Below are positions 5,840-5,875 of a DNA stretch of 5,875 nt, in pieces. Each line of letters begins with the position of its first letter. Within the stretch, counting starts at the first letter, position 1. The notes under the pieces were generated by a model that worked only from the letters and a program-made list of their open reading frames with translations, was not told the DNA's origin and did no database searches. This DNA is from a bacterium (GTDB lineage: Bacteria; BMS3Abin14): the NCBI GenBank assembly GCA_020352595.1, contig CP070682.1, positions 1,905,892 through 1,911,766 of the forward strand, in the 5' to 3' direction. The translations under genes were made by a program, and so were the position numbers.

Positions 5840-5875
5840 ATGCGAAGGTGGATCCTTTTCCTGGTTCTGGCATTA
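5840..5875 (+). CDS. start of an exported or membrane protein (truncated by window edge)
   Basis: Twelve codons, MRRWILFLVLAL, are visible and then the window ends. Two arginines followed by a hydrophobic run are typical of a signal peptide or first membrane helix. A strong ribosome site and a possible promoter lie upstream. The family cannot be told. Confidence 0.6.
   Translation, partial: MRRWILFLVLAL

Overview
The window is GC-rich and looks like chromosomal DNA from a Gram-negative bacterium. It has a cleaved signal peptide and C-terminal Phe on an outer-membrane barrel protein, Shine-Dalgarno sites, GTG/TTG starts and sigma-70-like promoters. A deltaproteobacterial-type genome would fit, but nothing here fixes the taxon. 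No mobile element, CRISPR array, tRNA or rRNA is visible.

Left part (1-1200, minus strand): a peroxide-defence module. A Fur-family regulator with the full ligand set of PerR (670-1113) lies upstream of the first 169 codons of a catalase-peroxidase, KatG, which runs off the left edge. Each gene appears to have its own promoter with an inverted repeat over the -10 region. The perR repeat is a perfect 7-1-7 palindrome inside a larger symmetric 29-bp element; the katG repeat is 6-3-6. The simplest model is PerR repressing itself and katG, with peroxide relieving repression. A 16-codon reading frame with a strong ribosome site overlaps the katG start and could couple or tune katG translation.

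Middle (1196-2646): an intergenic region with several inverted repeats and an 11-bp tandem repeat at a possible promoter, then a plus-strand gene for a predicted outer-membrane beta-barrel protein (1507-2427). That gene carries a perfect 22-bp GC-rich palindrome. The 219-bp spacer after it holds a possible weak terminator and two mutually exclusive hairpins.

Right part (2647-5875, plus strand): a 692-residue protein that I do not recognise by name but whose central part has the motif order of a GT-A glycosyltransferase, followed after 58 bp by a DMT/EamA-family transporter starting at GTG. They may be co-transcribed. The window ends 12 codons into another gene that begins like an exported or membrane protein.

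The most notable items are the non-canonical operators of the PerR/KatG module, the overlapping leader frame on katG, and the unassigned GT-A-like protein. I see no clear evidence for an entirely new multi-gene system.
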